This document shows, in pieces, positions 34,240 through 42,596 of a stretch of DNA of 64,000 bases. The notes under the pieces were generated by a model. The model worked only from the letters and a program-made list of their open reading frames with translations, searched no databases and was not told the origin of the DNA. How positions within the stretch are numbered: position 1 is the stretch's first letter; each line of letters begins with the position of its first letter. Source of the DNA: Paraburkholderia sp. (GTDB taxonomy: Bacteria; Pseudomonadota; Gammaproteobacteria; Burkholderiales; Burkholderiaceae); contig NZ_SCRP01000009.1 in assembly GCF_004298475.1 (NCBI RefSeq), positions 83,856-147,855 of the forward strand. Reading direction: 5' to 3'. A program made the translations under genes and the position numbers.

Positions 34240-34605
34240 TCATTGCACGATCAATACGCCGTGCATCGTCGGATGAAGACTGCATCCATACGGGTAACGG
34301 CCTTTCTTGCTCGCGTCATAAGACCACGATCCGTTCGCTGCAATGTTTCCCGAATCGAAAGTCTTCGTATCGGCCGTGGCGGTGTGGAAAAAGAGGTCCT
34401 TGTTTCGCCATGTAACGCGGTCGCCGCGGTGCACGGTCAGTGTGGGCGGGTTGAACTGCATATTTTCGATCGTCACCACCTTCGTTTCGGCGCGCGCCTG
34501 GGCGCTCGGCACGAAACCGACGAGCGCCGTCGCAATGAGCGCGCATGGCGGCAGCAGCGCGAACCACCGGCCGCCCGTATCGGGGTTGTCACAATTGCCT
34601 GGCAT
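34240..34605 (-). CDS. Plastocyanin/azurin-like cupredoxin
   Basis: A 121-residue exported protein with a hydrophobic signal region (ALLPPCALIATALVGFVPSA). The cupredoxin domain has the type 1 copper ligands: His in KDLFFHTATAD, and Cys, His and Met in YGCSLHPTMHG. ENMQFNPPTLTVHRGDRVTW is the usual first strand pair. It would carry electrons or bind copper in the periplasm. It begins three bases after the stop of the DUF4142 gene and ends 10 bases before the sigma factor. Confidence 0.88.
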   Translation of the reverse strand: MPGNCDNPDTGGRWFALLPPCALIATALVGFVPSAQARAETKVVTIENMQFNPPTLTVHRGDRVTWRNKDLFFHTATADTKTFDSGNIAANGSWSYDASKKGRYPYGCSLHPTMHGVLIVQ

Positions 34606-34608
34606 CGC

Positions 34609-35142
34609 TCAGCCACCGCTCTTGCCGAGTTCCGCCTGCAGATGTTTCGCGTGTTCGAGATGATCCACGAACGCCGGTCGCACCTTCACAAGCAGCGACT
34701 TCAATTCTGCGTTATGGGCACCCGGTATCAAGGTTTTGTCCATCGCATCGATCACGCTTTGATGGTAGGCCACCTCATGATCGACATAGGCCCGATCGAA
34801 GGACGCACCGCTGAGCGTCTTGAGGTTGGCGAGGTTCGCATCGCCGCCTTGCTGCAGGCTCTGGCTAGTCGGGTTGCTCTCCGGCTTGACGTTGAGCCTG
34901 GTGACGAGATCGGTTGCGGCCTTATTGACGCCGGTATGGTCCGTCACCATGCGCTCGGCAAACGCCTTCACATCCTTCGACATGGACTTCGATTCGGCAA
35001 GCTTTCCGGCATCGATATCGACCTGGTTTGCAGTCACGACGATGGCCGCAATTTGCGGGTCGGTTGGCCCCGCGCTTTGTGCCCAGCCTGTCGTTGTGGT
35101 GAGGGCGATTGCAGCCAGAAATCCTGCCTGGGTGATGTTCAT
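34609..35142 (-). CDS. DUF4142 exported protein
   Basis: A 177-residue periplasmic protein with a signal peptide ending TGWAQ. The helical DUF4142 domain is recognised by VDIDAGKLAESKSMSKDVKA and FAERMVTDHTGVNKA, and by FDRAYVDHEVAYHQSVIDAM, which has ferritin-like His/Glu spacing. The function is unknown. The ATG at 35142 follows GGAGAA; the frame further upstream is non-coding. It leads the operon with the cupredoxin and the sigma factor. Confidence 0.88.
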   Translation of the reverse strand: MNITQAGFLAAIALTTTTGWAQSAGPTDPQIAAIVVTANQVDIDAGKLAESKSMSKDVKAFAERMVTDHTGVNKAATDLVTRLNVKPESNPTSQSLQQGGDANLANLKTLSGASFDRAYVDHEVAYHQSVIDAMDKTLIPGAHNAELKSLLVKVRPAFVDHLEHAKHLQAELGKSGG

Positions 35143-35329
35143 AAGAATTCTCCATATGGTTCTCGAGACACCTGCGAGCACTTCAGGCCCGCAAGCCTCA
35201 TACACCAATAGATGTCACGTCGAGCCGCGACGTTCCCACGCCTTATCGCCCTTCTCCGATCTGCACATTTCCAGCAATTGTTGCGCCATCTACGGTTGGC
35301 TGCACTGCACAATACGGCGATTTGCATTC

Positions 35330-35379
35330 GTGAAATTGTCATGATAGTTTTTCATGAAATTCAGACAATAATTTTTCAC
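35330..35379. promoter_or_regulatory. Nested inverted repeats upstream of the puuB-like gene
   Basis: GTGAAATTGTC (35330-35340) is mirrored by GACAATAATTTTTCAC (35364-35379), and between them lies the perfect palindrome TTTCATGAAA (35350-35359). The cluster ends 10 bases before the start codon, in the short divergent gap with the DUF4142 operon. It is a good candidate operator for the Cro/cupin regulator encoded downstream. Confidence 0.5.
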
Positions 35380-35389
35380 GGACATCGCG

Positions 35390-36679
35390 ATGTTTGTCGA
35401 ATCGACTCAGCATGTGGAGAGCTACTACGCGCGTGCATATCCGGGCACATTGCCCGTGCGCACCGCGTTGGAAGGCGATTGCAGCGTCGACGTCCTGATC
35501 GTGGGCGGCGGGTTCAGCGGACTGCATTCGGCGTTGCGGCTCGCCCGCGCAGGCAAGCGTGTCGCGCTGCTCGAAGCGAGCCGTGTGGCCTGGGCCGCGT
35601 CGGGACGTAACGGCGGGCAAGCGTTGCTCGGCTGGTCGTGCGACATGGGTCCACTCGAACGCTCGCTGGGTGTCGAACGCACGCGTGAACTGTGGGACAG
35701 CATGTGCTGGGCCGCTGCCGAATTGCGTGAATTGCCGGCCCGGCACGGCTTCGATGTCGATTACCGGCCCGGTAGCCTGTGGGCGGCCGTGAAGCCAAAC
35801 CGCATCGGCATGCTGGAGGAAGCGCGCGAAGAAGCCGTGCAGAAGTGGGGTTACGACAAGCTGCGTTTCATTCCAGAAGCAGAAATGCCCGAATGGATCG
35901 GCAGTCGCCGCTATCGCGCTGCGCTTTACGACCCTGAGGGCGGCCATCTGAATCCGCTGAAACTGGCGCTCGGTCTTGCCAGCGCCATCGAGCAGGCGGG
36001 CGGGCACATTTTCGAACAAAGCCGCGTGCTCACGTGGCACGAGACCGATTCCGGTTTTGTCGCTAATACGAATCGCGGCACCGTGCGTGCGGGCACGCTC
36101 GTGCTCGCGTGCAACGCCTATATCGACAAGCTCGACCCGAAAATGGCAAGCCGTGTGTTGCCGGTCGGCACTTATCAGGTTGCGACGCGGCCACTCGATC
36201 CGCAGCTTGCGAAATCGCTGCTGCCGCGCGACAGCTGTGTCATCGACAACCAGTTCGTGCCTGATTATTTCCGCCTGAGCCCCGATCATCGCCTGCTGTT
36301 TGGTGGCGCATGCACCTATCTCGGCGGCATTCCGAACGACATTGCCGCGGCAATCAGGCCGAATCTCGAACGTGCGTTTCCGCAGTTGCGCGGCGTCGAA
36401 TTCGACTATGCGTGGGGCGGCCACATCGACATCAGCATTCGCCGCACGCCCGATGTCGGGTGTGAAGGGCAGCGGTACTGGCTGCAGGGATTTTCCGGTC
36501 ACGGCGTGCTGCCGACACTCGCGGCGGCGCGCGCCGTGACGGATGCGATTCTCGGCGATAACCGCCTGATAGCGCTCTACCAGAGCATTCATAATCCGCG
36601 CTTTCCGGGCGGCGAACGGTTTGCCGCGCCGCTGGAGGCGCTCGGCAAGCTGTGGTATCGCCTGCGCGACGTTGTGTGA
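35390..36679 (+). CDS. puuB: FAD-dependent oxidase, gamma-glutamylputrescine oxidase (PuuB) type
   Basis: A 429-residue DAO-family flavoprotein. VDVLIVGGGFSGLHSALRLA is the FAD dinucleotide loop near residue 33, and SGRNGGQALLGWS the conserved flavin contact of PuuB/OrdL proteins. RYWLQGFSGHGVLPTLAAA closes the FAD site. It would oxidise a gamma-glutamylated polyamine to the aldehyde, releasing hydrogen peroxide. It heads the run oxidase, regulator, glutamylamine synthetase. PuuC and PuuD functions are not in the window. The exact amine is not determined. Confidence 0.85.
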   Translation: MFVESTQHVESYYARAYPGTLPVRTALEGDCSVDVLIVGGGFSGLHSALRLARAGKRVALLEASRVAWAASGRNGGQALLGWSCDMGPLERSLGVERTRELWDSMCWAAAELRELPARHGFDVDYRPGSLWAAVKPNRIGMLEEAREEAVQKWGYDKLRFIPEAEMPEWIGSRRYRAALYDPEGGHLNPLKLALGLASAIEQAGGHIFEQSRVLTWHETDSGFVANTNRGTVRAGTLVLACNAYIDKLDPKMASRVLPVGTYQVATRPLDPQLAKSLLPRDSCVIDNQFVPDYFRLSPDHRLLFGGACTYLGGIPNDIAAAIRPNLERAFPQLRGVEFDYAWGGHIDISIRRTPDVGCEGQRYWLQGFSGHGVLPTLAAARAVTDAILGDNRLIALYQSIHNPRFPGGERFAAPLEALGKLWYRLRDVV

Positions 36680-36693
36680 CAGAGCAAGCAAGC

Positions 36694-37251
36694 ATGGACA
36701 AGCAGGAAGAGATAGAGGGCCTCGCGATCCTGATTCGCGATCTGCGCAAGCACAAGAAGGTGACGCTGAGCGAACTGGCGAGAAGCATCGGCCGCTCGGT
36801 GGGATTTCTCTCGCAGGTCGAGCGCGGTCTGTCGCGACCTACGGTGGCGGATCTGACCGCGATCGGCGAGGCGCTGCAGACGCCCACCACGTACTTCTAC
36901 AGCGTGAGCAAGCCGCGCGCGCTGCCCTGGGTCACGCGTCCGGGCGAGCGGCGCATCCTGTACTACGCGGGTGGCATTACCGACGTGCTGGTGTCGCCCA
37001 GCATGTCGTCGCGGTTTTCGATGTTGGAGAGTCTGCTGGAACCGGGCGCGACGAGCGGCGACCGTCCGGTGGACGACAGCGACGAGCAGGGCGGTTTCGT
37101 GCTCGAAGGCGAACTGACGGTCTGGATCGACGGTGAAGACGATCCCGTAACGCTCAAGCCGAACGACAGTTTCCAGTTGCCCGCGCGCTGCCGGTTCAGC
37201 TATGCGAATCTGGGTGACAAGCCTGCGCGGGTGCTGTGGGTGTTCACCTGA
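36694..37251 (+). CDS. puuR: XRE-cupin transcriptional regulator (PuuR-like)
   Basis: A 185-residue regulator. The N-terminal helix-turn-helix (KVTLSELARSIGRSVGFLSQ, VERGLSRPTVADLTAI) is joined to a C-terminal cupin (residues about 100-183, including EGELTVWIDGEDDPVTLKPN and YANLGDKPARVLWVF). This layout is that of PuuR, which represses polyamine catabolic genes and is released by putrescine. It starts 14 bases after the oxidase stop. The palindromes upstream of the oxidase are its likely target. Confidence 0.87.
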   Translation: MDKQEEIEGLAILIRDLRKHKKVTLSELARSIGRSVGFLSQVERGLSRPTVADLTAIGEALQTPTTYFYSVSKPRALPWVTRPGERRILYYAGGITDVLVSPSMSSRFSMLESLLEPGATSGDRPVDDSDEQGGFVLEGELTVWIDGEDDPVTLKPNDSFQLPARCRFSYANLGDKPARVLWVFT

Positions 37252-37363
37252 TACGGTGTGCGCCGCTCAGGCGACGCGCGTCGGGAAGACGCGATAAAAC
37301 GATAAGCAATGCATATAACAAAGAAGAAAAACCGTTATCCCTTGAGGAACAGAGGACACAACC

Positions 37364-38710
37364 GTGACATCTCTCGCAACCGGTCTTGTCGATGAAGTGC
37401 GCGCGTTTCGCCTGGCGCACCCCGATATACGCTATGTCGATCTAATCTGCCTCGATATTCCCGGACATTTCTATGGCAAGCGTTATCCCATCGAAATGCT
37501 CGAAAAGGTTGCGGCCGGTTCTCTGCTGAAGCTGCCGCAGAACGCCGTGCTGCTCGGTACGCAGGGCGGCGTGTATCCGATTGGCGAATACTGCCTTCAC
37601 GACGGCGATCCCGATGCAACGCGCCGTCTCGTGCCCGGCACGCTCAAGCGCGTGCGTTGGGAAAAGCAGCCGCTCGCGCAAATGCTGATCACATCCGATG
37701 GCACCGATACGCCCATCGGTTTCGAGCCACGCGAGGTCCTCGCGCGCGTGCTCAAGCGTTTTGCCCGGCGCGGCCTGCGTCCGGTCGTGGCATTCGAACT
37801 GGAGTTTTATCTGTTCGATCGCAGGCTGAAGGACGGCATACCGCAACACGCGCACGATCCGCTGTGCGACGACGAGGACGATCAGGCGAACATGCATATC
37901 GAGCGTGTATCGCGTTTCTCGGATGTACTGCACGAGATGGTGGATGCTGCGCGTGAACAGGGTGTGGATGCAACGGTCATCACGGCGGAACTCGGCCCGG
38001 GCCAATTCGAAATCAACTTCGGCCATTGTCACGATGCGCTTCGCGCCGCCGACTGGTCGGCGCTTTTCTGCCGAAGCACACGCGGTGTGGCGACGAAGCA
38101 CGGCTATCGTGCGAGCTTCATGTCGAAGCCGTGGCTCGATGCGCCGGGCAGCGGCATGCACGTACACGTGAGTCTTTACGACGAGTCAGGCCGCAATGTG
38201 TTCGCACCGAACGATAAGCGTGAACTGCGTCACGCAGTGGCCGGATGCCTGGCGCTGCTGCCGCACTGCATGCCGATCTTCGCACCCAATCACAACGCGT
38301 TCCGGCGCTACGGCGCCATGGTGAATGCCGCGAGCCGGGCAAGCTGGGGTTTCGAGGATCGCGATGCCTGCATCCGCATTCCGGAATCGGATGATGCGAA
38401 TCTGCGTATCGAGCACCGCCTTGCGGGTGCGGATGCGAATCCCTACCTCGTGCTGGCGGCCATTCTCACGGGCATCGAACACGGGCTCGATGCGGGCCGC
38501 GAACCGATTGCGCCACTCAATGTCGACCGGTCGAGCGGGGTGGATTTTCCCGGCGACATGCTGTCCGCCGTCGCGGCGATGCGCCATGATCCGGCGGTGT
38601 GCGAGGGGCTAGGTGACGATTTCGTGATGGTCTACTGCGAAAACAAGCGCCAGGATTACCTCGACTTTATGAATGCGATCAACAGCCGGGAATATCGCTG
38701 GTTCCTGTAA
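37364..38710 (+). CDS. puuA: Glutamine synthetase-family glutamylpolyamine synthetase (PuuA type)
   Basis: A 448-residue GlnA-like ligase. VVAFELEFYLFDR and ELGPGQFEINFGH carry metal-binding Glu residues, GSGMHVHVSLYD is the ATP-site His block, and IFAPNHNAFRRYG plus RIEHRLAGADANPYL the substrate and glutamate site. The N-terminal beta-grasp domain is shortened, as in PuuA-like enzymes, and the adenylylation Tyr of true GlnA is not seen. It joins glutamate to a polyamine or monoamine using ATP, the first step of the glutamyl-putrescine route. GTG start after AGAGGA at 37351-37356. A 112-base gap separates it from the regulator. Confidence 0.86.
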   Translation: MTSLATGLVDEVRAFRLAHPDIRYVDLICLDIPGHFYGKRYPIEMLEKVAAGSLLKLPQNAVLLGTQGGVYPIGEYCLHDGDPDATRRLVPGTLKRVRWEKQPLAQMLITSDGTDTPIGFEPREVLARVLKRFARRGLRPVVAFELEFYLFDRRLKDGIPQHAHDPLCDDEDDQANMHIERVSRFSDVLHEMVDAAREQGVDATVITAELGPGQFEINFGHCHDALRAADWSALFCRSTRGVATKHGYRASFMSKPWLDAPGSGMHVHVSLYDESGRNVFAPNDKRELRHAVAGCLALLPHCMPIFAPNHNAFRRYGAMVNAASRASWGFEDRDACIRIPESDDANLRIEHRLAGADANPYLVLAAILTGIEHGLDAGREPIAPLNVDRSSGVDFPGDMLSAVAAMRHDPAVCEGLGDDFVMVYCENKRQDYLDFMNAINSREYRWFL

Positions 38711-38976
38711 CGGCGTCCGCAGTGCCCGAGCGTGAACGAAGGTGCATGAATGGGCATAAACGGGCATAAATCGTTCCTGGCCATGTAGTTAGCACGTTTG
38801 ATCCGGCAACGGCATACTGCGGTGAAGTTGCGTCGCGCAACTGGCACCTTCCGGAAACGTAAGGTAAAACTCAAGCCGGACGGGCGAAATACGTGTATCG
38901 ACATACAACGTAATTTGCCTGTTTCGCCCGTGTGCTGTAGGGTATGCAGGTTTTCTCAACTCAATACAGGTAGCAG
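38711..38976. other. Intergenic region upstream of hupB
   Basis: About 265 bases with no gene. GGGCATAAAC and GGGCATAAAT occur as close direct repeats at 38750-38770. The HU promoter must lie in the last 100 bases, but no unambiguous -35/-10 pair was picked out. Confidence 0.45.
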
Positions 38977-39255
38977 ATGAACAAACAGGAACTGATTGAC
39001 GCAGTCGCCGCAAGCACGGGCGAGACCAAGGCAGCCACCGGCGCAGCCATCGACGCGATCCTCGACGTCGTCACGCGCGCGGTCACGTCGGGCGATTCCG
39101 TGCAACTCGTCGGCTTCGGCTCGTTCTCGACCGGCCAGCGTGCTGCTCGTGTGGGCCGCAACCCGGCGACGGGCGCGGAAATCCAGATCGCTGCGGCCAA
39201 GACGGTGAAGTTCACGGCTGGCAAGGCATTCAAGGACGCTGTTAACGCGGCGTGA
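38977..39255 (+). CDS. hupB: HU family nucleoid protein
   Basis: A 92-residue histone-like protein. [20 protein letters not shown] is the dimerisation helix pair, [13 protein letters not shown] the turn before the arm, and [12 protein letters not shown] the DNA-intercalating arm with the conserved Pro. It bends and compacts DNA as a dimer. It stands alone with its own promoter region and terminator. Confidence 0.95.
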   Translation: MNKQELIDAVAASTGETKAATGAAIDAILDVVTRAVTSGDSVQLVGFGSFSTGQRAARVGRNPATGAEIQIAAAKTVKFTAGKAFKDAVNAA

Positions 39256-39301
39256 TGCATGCCGTCAAGACAGATGACGTGCGCGATGCGCAGGACGATG
39301 G

Positions 39302-39319
39302 CCGCGCCTTCTGGCGCGG
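39302..39319 (+). terminator. Hairpin after hupB
   Basis: CCGCGCC, loop TTCT, GGCGCGG: a perfect 7-bp GC stem about 46 bases after the hupB stop. Only a short pyrimidine-mixed tail follows, so termination may be partial. Confidence 0.6.
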
Positions 39320-39519
39320 TTCACGATCTCCTTCGGCGCTGCCGCTGTCTTGAGAGGTGAGTGCCGGTGCGCCTGCCGTGTCATTGCGGCGGGGTTCCGG
39401 CCGGGCGAGCAACGGGTGGCTACGGTCATACGTTGCTCGTTTTTTTTGTTGATTTAATACGCAGTATTGATTTATCCACTCACGATTCGAATCTGAACGA
39501 TTTAATCCAGATTTTTCTA

Positions 39520-40128
39520 TCAGCTCAAATCGAGCCGCATATTCCAGCGCCGAATGGCGCGATCTTCATGGTCGAAGCCGAGCACGCTGACCGACGCGGT
39601 GTCGAGATACAGATGCGCGCCGAGTGCCGCTTCACCGCTCATCCAGAACCCGGCCAGCGCACGCAGGCAGTGAGCGTGCGAAAACACGGCCACGCGTCCC
39701 GTCATCGTCAAGAGCCGTTCGACCACCGATTGCACGCGCAACTGAATCTGTTCGAGATTTTCGCCGTCGGGAATGGGCGAATGCCATACGCTCCAGTCCG
39801 GCGTGGTCGCGTGGATTTCTGCGGTGGTTCGCCCTTCATAGATGCCGTAGTCCCATTCATGCAGATCGTGCATTTCAATCATGCGGTCGCCAAGTCCGGC
39901 GAGACGGCAGGTGTCGGTAGCGCGAATCATCGGACTGGACAGCACCGCGTCGAACGGTTGCGCGGCGAGTACAGGCGCGAGCGCGCGTGCCTGCTCACGG
40001 CCGCGATCGGTCAATGCGATGTCGGTGCGGCCGGTGTGCTGGCCCGAGAGACTCCACGCGGTTTCGCCGTGGCGGATCAGCCAGACTTCACGCAGCGCAT
40101 AGGTTTTCTTCGCGGTCTGGTTTGACAT
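39520..40128 (-). CDS. Histidine phosphatase family protein
   Basis: A 202-residue phosphoglycerate-mutase-like phosphatase. The catalytic His is in WLIRHGETAWSLSGQHTGRT, the proton donor in DLHEWDYGIYEG and the second His in VAVFSHAHCLRALAG. It resembles SixA/GpmB-like and phosphatase CobC-like enzymes acting on small phosphate esters. The start is the Met of MSNQTAKK; the longer upstream frame is rich in Arg and lacks conservation. Unlike the broken homologue near 33.2 kb, this copy is complete. Confidence 0.88.
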   Translation of the reverse strand: MSNQTAKKTYALREVWLIRHGETAWSLSGQHTGRTDIALTDRGREQARALAPVLAAQPFDAVLSSPMIRATDTCRLAGLGDRMIEMHDLHEWDYGIYEGRTTAEIHATTPDWSVWHSPIPDGENLEQIQLRVQSVVERLLTMTGRVAVFSHAHCLRALAGFWMSGEAALGAHLYLDTASVSVLGFDHEDRAIRRWNMRLDLS

Positions 40129-40356
40129 GAACGATTCCAAAAGCGTGCGGGAGGCGGGAGGCAGTTCGGCGCGACGGCGTCGAACCGTTTGATCATGAGC
40201 GGAATGGTAACCGAGGTCTCGATGACGTTGCGCACCGTAAGTCAGCACAATGGACGTCTTGCGGGGAACTTCACTTGAAGTGAATGCGAGCCGTGTTCGT
40301 GAACGCTTCGGAAAACGTGATCGATATTCACACGCACGAATGGCGTTAAAGATGCT

Positions 40357-41148
40357 TCAGGCATGGCTCGCCACGAGCAGCACCGACCAGGTCAACAATG
40401 CGACGCCGAGCGGTGCACTGAGCCGCGGCCCCCAGGGCGTGTTTTTCTCGATGGCCATCACAGCGGCGAGCAGCAGCATCCAGCCGAGGCTGCCCGCGCC
40501 GACAAGGAACATCAGCAGCATCAGCGCCCAGCAACACCCGACGCAAAATAGTCCATGACGCGCACCGAGCGCAAATGCCTGACGCTTGCGCGCCTGGCCA
40601 CGCCAGTGACTGATCACGAAACCGAGCGGCGTACGGCATTTTTCGAGGCAGTGGTACTTGAGCTTGCTGAACTGAAACGCGCCCGCGCAGGCGAGCGTGA
40701 CTGCGCCGATCAGCCAACTGTATGCGTTCATTGCAGGCACGCGCGCAACGCCGCTCAACAACAGTGCGTGCAGGCCGTGCGCGAGCAATCCGAACGCACT
40801 CCATGCCGCAATGTAGCCGAGGCACAGCAGCGACAACAGGCGCAACCGGTCGGGCTGTCCCGCCACCACACGTTCAAATGTGTTGAACAGAGGCAGCGTG
40901 GTGGGGAGCATCATGGCCATGATCATGAGTGTCCATGACAGCGCGTAGAGCGCGGCCTGCACGACTGGCGAGCCGCCGGGAACGGCCTGGCACAAAAATG
41001 CCGCCGGTCCCGTGGCTGCCCAGTCGCCGTGGTCCATGTAACGCCCATAGGGGCTGCGTGCCCAGAGCCACAAAGTGATCCACGCAAGCGCGATCACGCC
41101 GCCCAGCACGGGCAGGAAAATGCGTCGATGTCGCGAGGCGGCGTGCAT
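40357..41148 (-). CDS. DUF2182 membrane protein
   Basis: A 263-residue integral membrane protein with about six TM helices (FLPVLGGVIALAWITLWLWA, ALSWTLMIMAMMLPTTLPLF, LLFCVGCCWALMLLMFLVG-like region). The DUF2182 signature is MAMMLPT and HCLEKCRTPLGF followed by GLFCVGCCWALM, with Cys and His residues placed to bind metal. The function is unknown. DUF2182 and DUF1326 genes are regularly neighbours, as here with a 54-base gap, which suggests a shared role. Confidence 0.85.
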   Translation of the reverse strand: MHAASRHRRIFLPVLGGVIALAWITLWLWARSPYGRYMDHGDWAATGPAAFLCQAVPGGSPVVQAALYALSWTLMIMAMMLPTTLPLFNTFERVVAGQPDRLRLLSLLCLGYIAAWSAFGLLAHGLHALLLSGVARVPAMNAYSWLIGAVTLACAGAFQFSKLKYHCLEKCRTPLGFVISHWRGQARKRQAFALGARHGLFCVGCCWALMLLMFLVGAGSLGWMLLLAAVMAIEKNTPWGPRLSAPLGVALLTWSVLLVASHA

Positions 41149-41202
41149 GTCCGGCTCGTGCTTCGCACACGGCGGCGTGGAGACCGATGTCCCGAGACGC
41201 GC

Positions 41203-41805
41203 TCAGGCTTCGAACATGAAGGTGCTTTGCAGGGCGTTATGGTTCTTGAGGTCGACGTCGATACCCATCGCCTCGTTCTTCGAGCGATAGACCGGCGCTC
41301 TTCCGACAAATACCGGCGCGCCGGGCACCGTCGAAAACACGGTTTCCGACAAGGTCGTATTCGCGCCGGTTGGTCCGGTATAAGGCTCGAGATCGGCGTA
41401 ATAGTCGGTGCCGATTCTGAGGTTGCCCTTTGCGCCGACGACGTCGAAACCAATTGGCGCGCGTTCGACCGACACGACCGTGCCGATCAGTTTCGCGACT
41501 TCCGCAATCGGACCGCCAGCCTGGCCGGTGAAGACCTTCATGAGCGCCGCCTCCTGTTCCTTCGAGGCCTGGTCGCTGATATAGATCGCGGCCGTCCAGT
41601 TGCCCTCCATGATGTTGCCGGGAATGTGGCACACGGCAGCAAACGTATTGCCCGCGACATCGATCCCGTCGACGGCGCCTTGATCGACGTGCCACGCGAC
41701 AATGGAGTCGCATGTTCCGGAATCGGCGTCTTCTCCGATCCAGCAAGGACACAGCACCCGGCAGGTGCAAACCTCAAGCAGACGACCTTCAAGGTGATAG
41801 CTCAT
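41203..41805 (-). CDS. DUF1326 protein
   Basis: A 200-residue soluble protein with the DUF1326 N terminus SYHLEGRLLEVCTCRVLCPC, a dense CxC...CPC cysteine cluster, and C33-type Cys in SGTCDSIVAWHVDQG. The pattern suggests metal or disulfide chemistry; the function is not known. The site AGAGGAGG precedes two adjacent ATGs at 41808 and 41805; spacing favours 41805. It is the upstream gene of the DUF1326-DUF2182 pair. Confidence 0.85.
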   Translation of the reverse strand: MSYHLEGRLLEVCTCRVLCPCWIGEDADSGTCDSIVAWHVDQGAVDGIDVAGNTFAAVCHIPGNIMEGNWTAAIYISDQASKEQEAALMKVFTGQAGGPIAEVAKLIGTVVSVERAPIGFDVVGAKGNLRIGTDYYADLEPYTGPTGANTTLSETVFSTVPGAPVFVGRAPVYRSKNEAMGIDVDLKNHNALQSTFMFEA

Positions 41806-42263
41806 CATGGCCTCCTCTGCTGCGAATGGCGCGCTTCAGGACCGTAATCTGTCCAGCGCGCCATTTTTAGAATTGTAGAAAATCGAACCCTGTACTCAAA
41901 GTCATTGCACGCGGAAAAGGCCCTGAAATGGGCCATTGGCGGGAAAACTTCAGTCGTCAATGTGCAGTCGATTCGACGTTTGCCTACGTCGGAAAGTACG
42001 ATGTTTATTCCTGGGGAGTCTTCATCAAATCAAATCGCCTGGCTCGACAGCGGCGTAGCGGCATTCATCGTTTATCGCAGGAATATCGGCATCGTTATGT
42101 CTGACTCGAACGTTCCGGATGCACGTGATGAACGCGCCGGGTCGCACGAGGGACGTGCGCCACGAGAGACGAATTCGCGGATCTCGCGGGTCCATTGCGC
42201 AGATGATTTTTTCGCGCGCCCACGCAAGGGCAGCCTCATGCCTGTCGATGATATTCCGGGTTT
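41806..42263. other. Intergenic region before hipBA
   Basis: About 450 bases with lower GC and no supported gene. Short frames at 41905-42273 and 42119-42373 lack protein character and ribosome sites. It holds the divergent promoters of the DUF1326 and hipBA genes. Confidence 0.5.
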
Positions 42264-42335
42264 ATTCCTGTGAGCGATATTGGCGAATTATCGGTAACAG
42301 ACATATAATCGATTTATGTGTCACAGGAATATTCC
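42264..42335 (+). promoter_or_regulatory. hipBA promoter with palindromic operator candidates
   Basis: A sigma-70-like promoter is formed by TTGGCG (42280-42285) and TATAAT (42304-42309), 18 bases apart. ATTCCTGTGA (42264-42273) and TCACAGGAAT (42321-42330) form a perfect 10-bp inverted repeat around it. GGAATATTCC (42326-42335) is a separate perfect palindrome that covers the ribosome site just before the hipB ATG. Antitoxin autorepression at these sites is likely. Confidence 0.7.
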
Positions 42336-42593
42336 ATGAAGATCATCGTCCAAACGCCTGCGGGGCTGGGTGAAATTCTGCAGTCGGCGCGCAAGGCCGG
42401 CGGGATGACCCAGGCCCAGGCCGCAGCGCGCATCGGTATCGGTCAGCCGCGGCTTTCCGCGCTGGAGACGGCCGGCACGGCCAGCATCTCGCTCGACCAG
42501 ATGCTGGCGTTGCTCGCGCTCTACGGCCTCGAACTTTGCGTGCAGTCGCGCGGCATGGCCAGTTCCGGCCGCGCCGAACAGCCCGAGTGGTAG
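42336..42593 (+). CDS. hipB: HipB-like antitoxin (XRE family)
   Basis: An 85-residue DNA-binding antitoxin with a Cro/C1 helix-turn-helix: LGEILQSARKAGGMTQAQAA, RIGIGQPRLSALETAGTASI. It binds HipA and its own operator as a dimer. ATG 42336 is supported by AGGAA six bases upstream; a GTG at 42318 would lie inside the inverted repeat. The stop is three bases before the hipA start, the usual antitoxin-first order. Confidence 0.88.
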   Translation: MKIIVQTPAGLGEILQSARKAGGMTQAQAAARIGIGQPRLSALETAGTASISLDQMLALLALYGLELCVQSRGMASSGRAEQPEW

Positions 42594-42596
42594 CCG

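Noticed and set aside
35339-36691. 450-codon minus-strand ORF
   Set aside because: Complement of the PuuB-like oxidase, which carries convincing FAD motifs.
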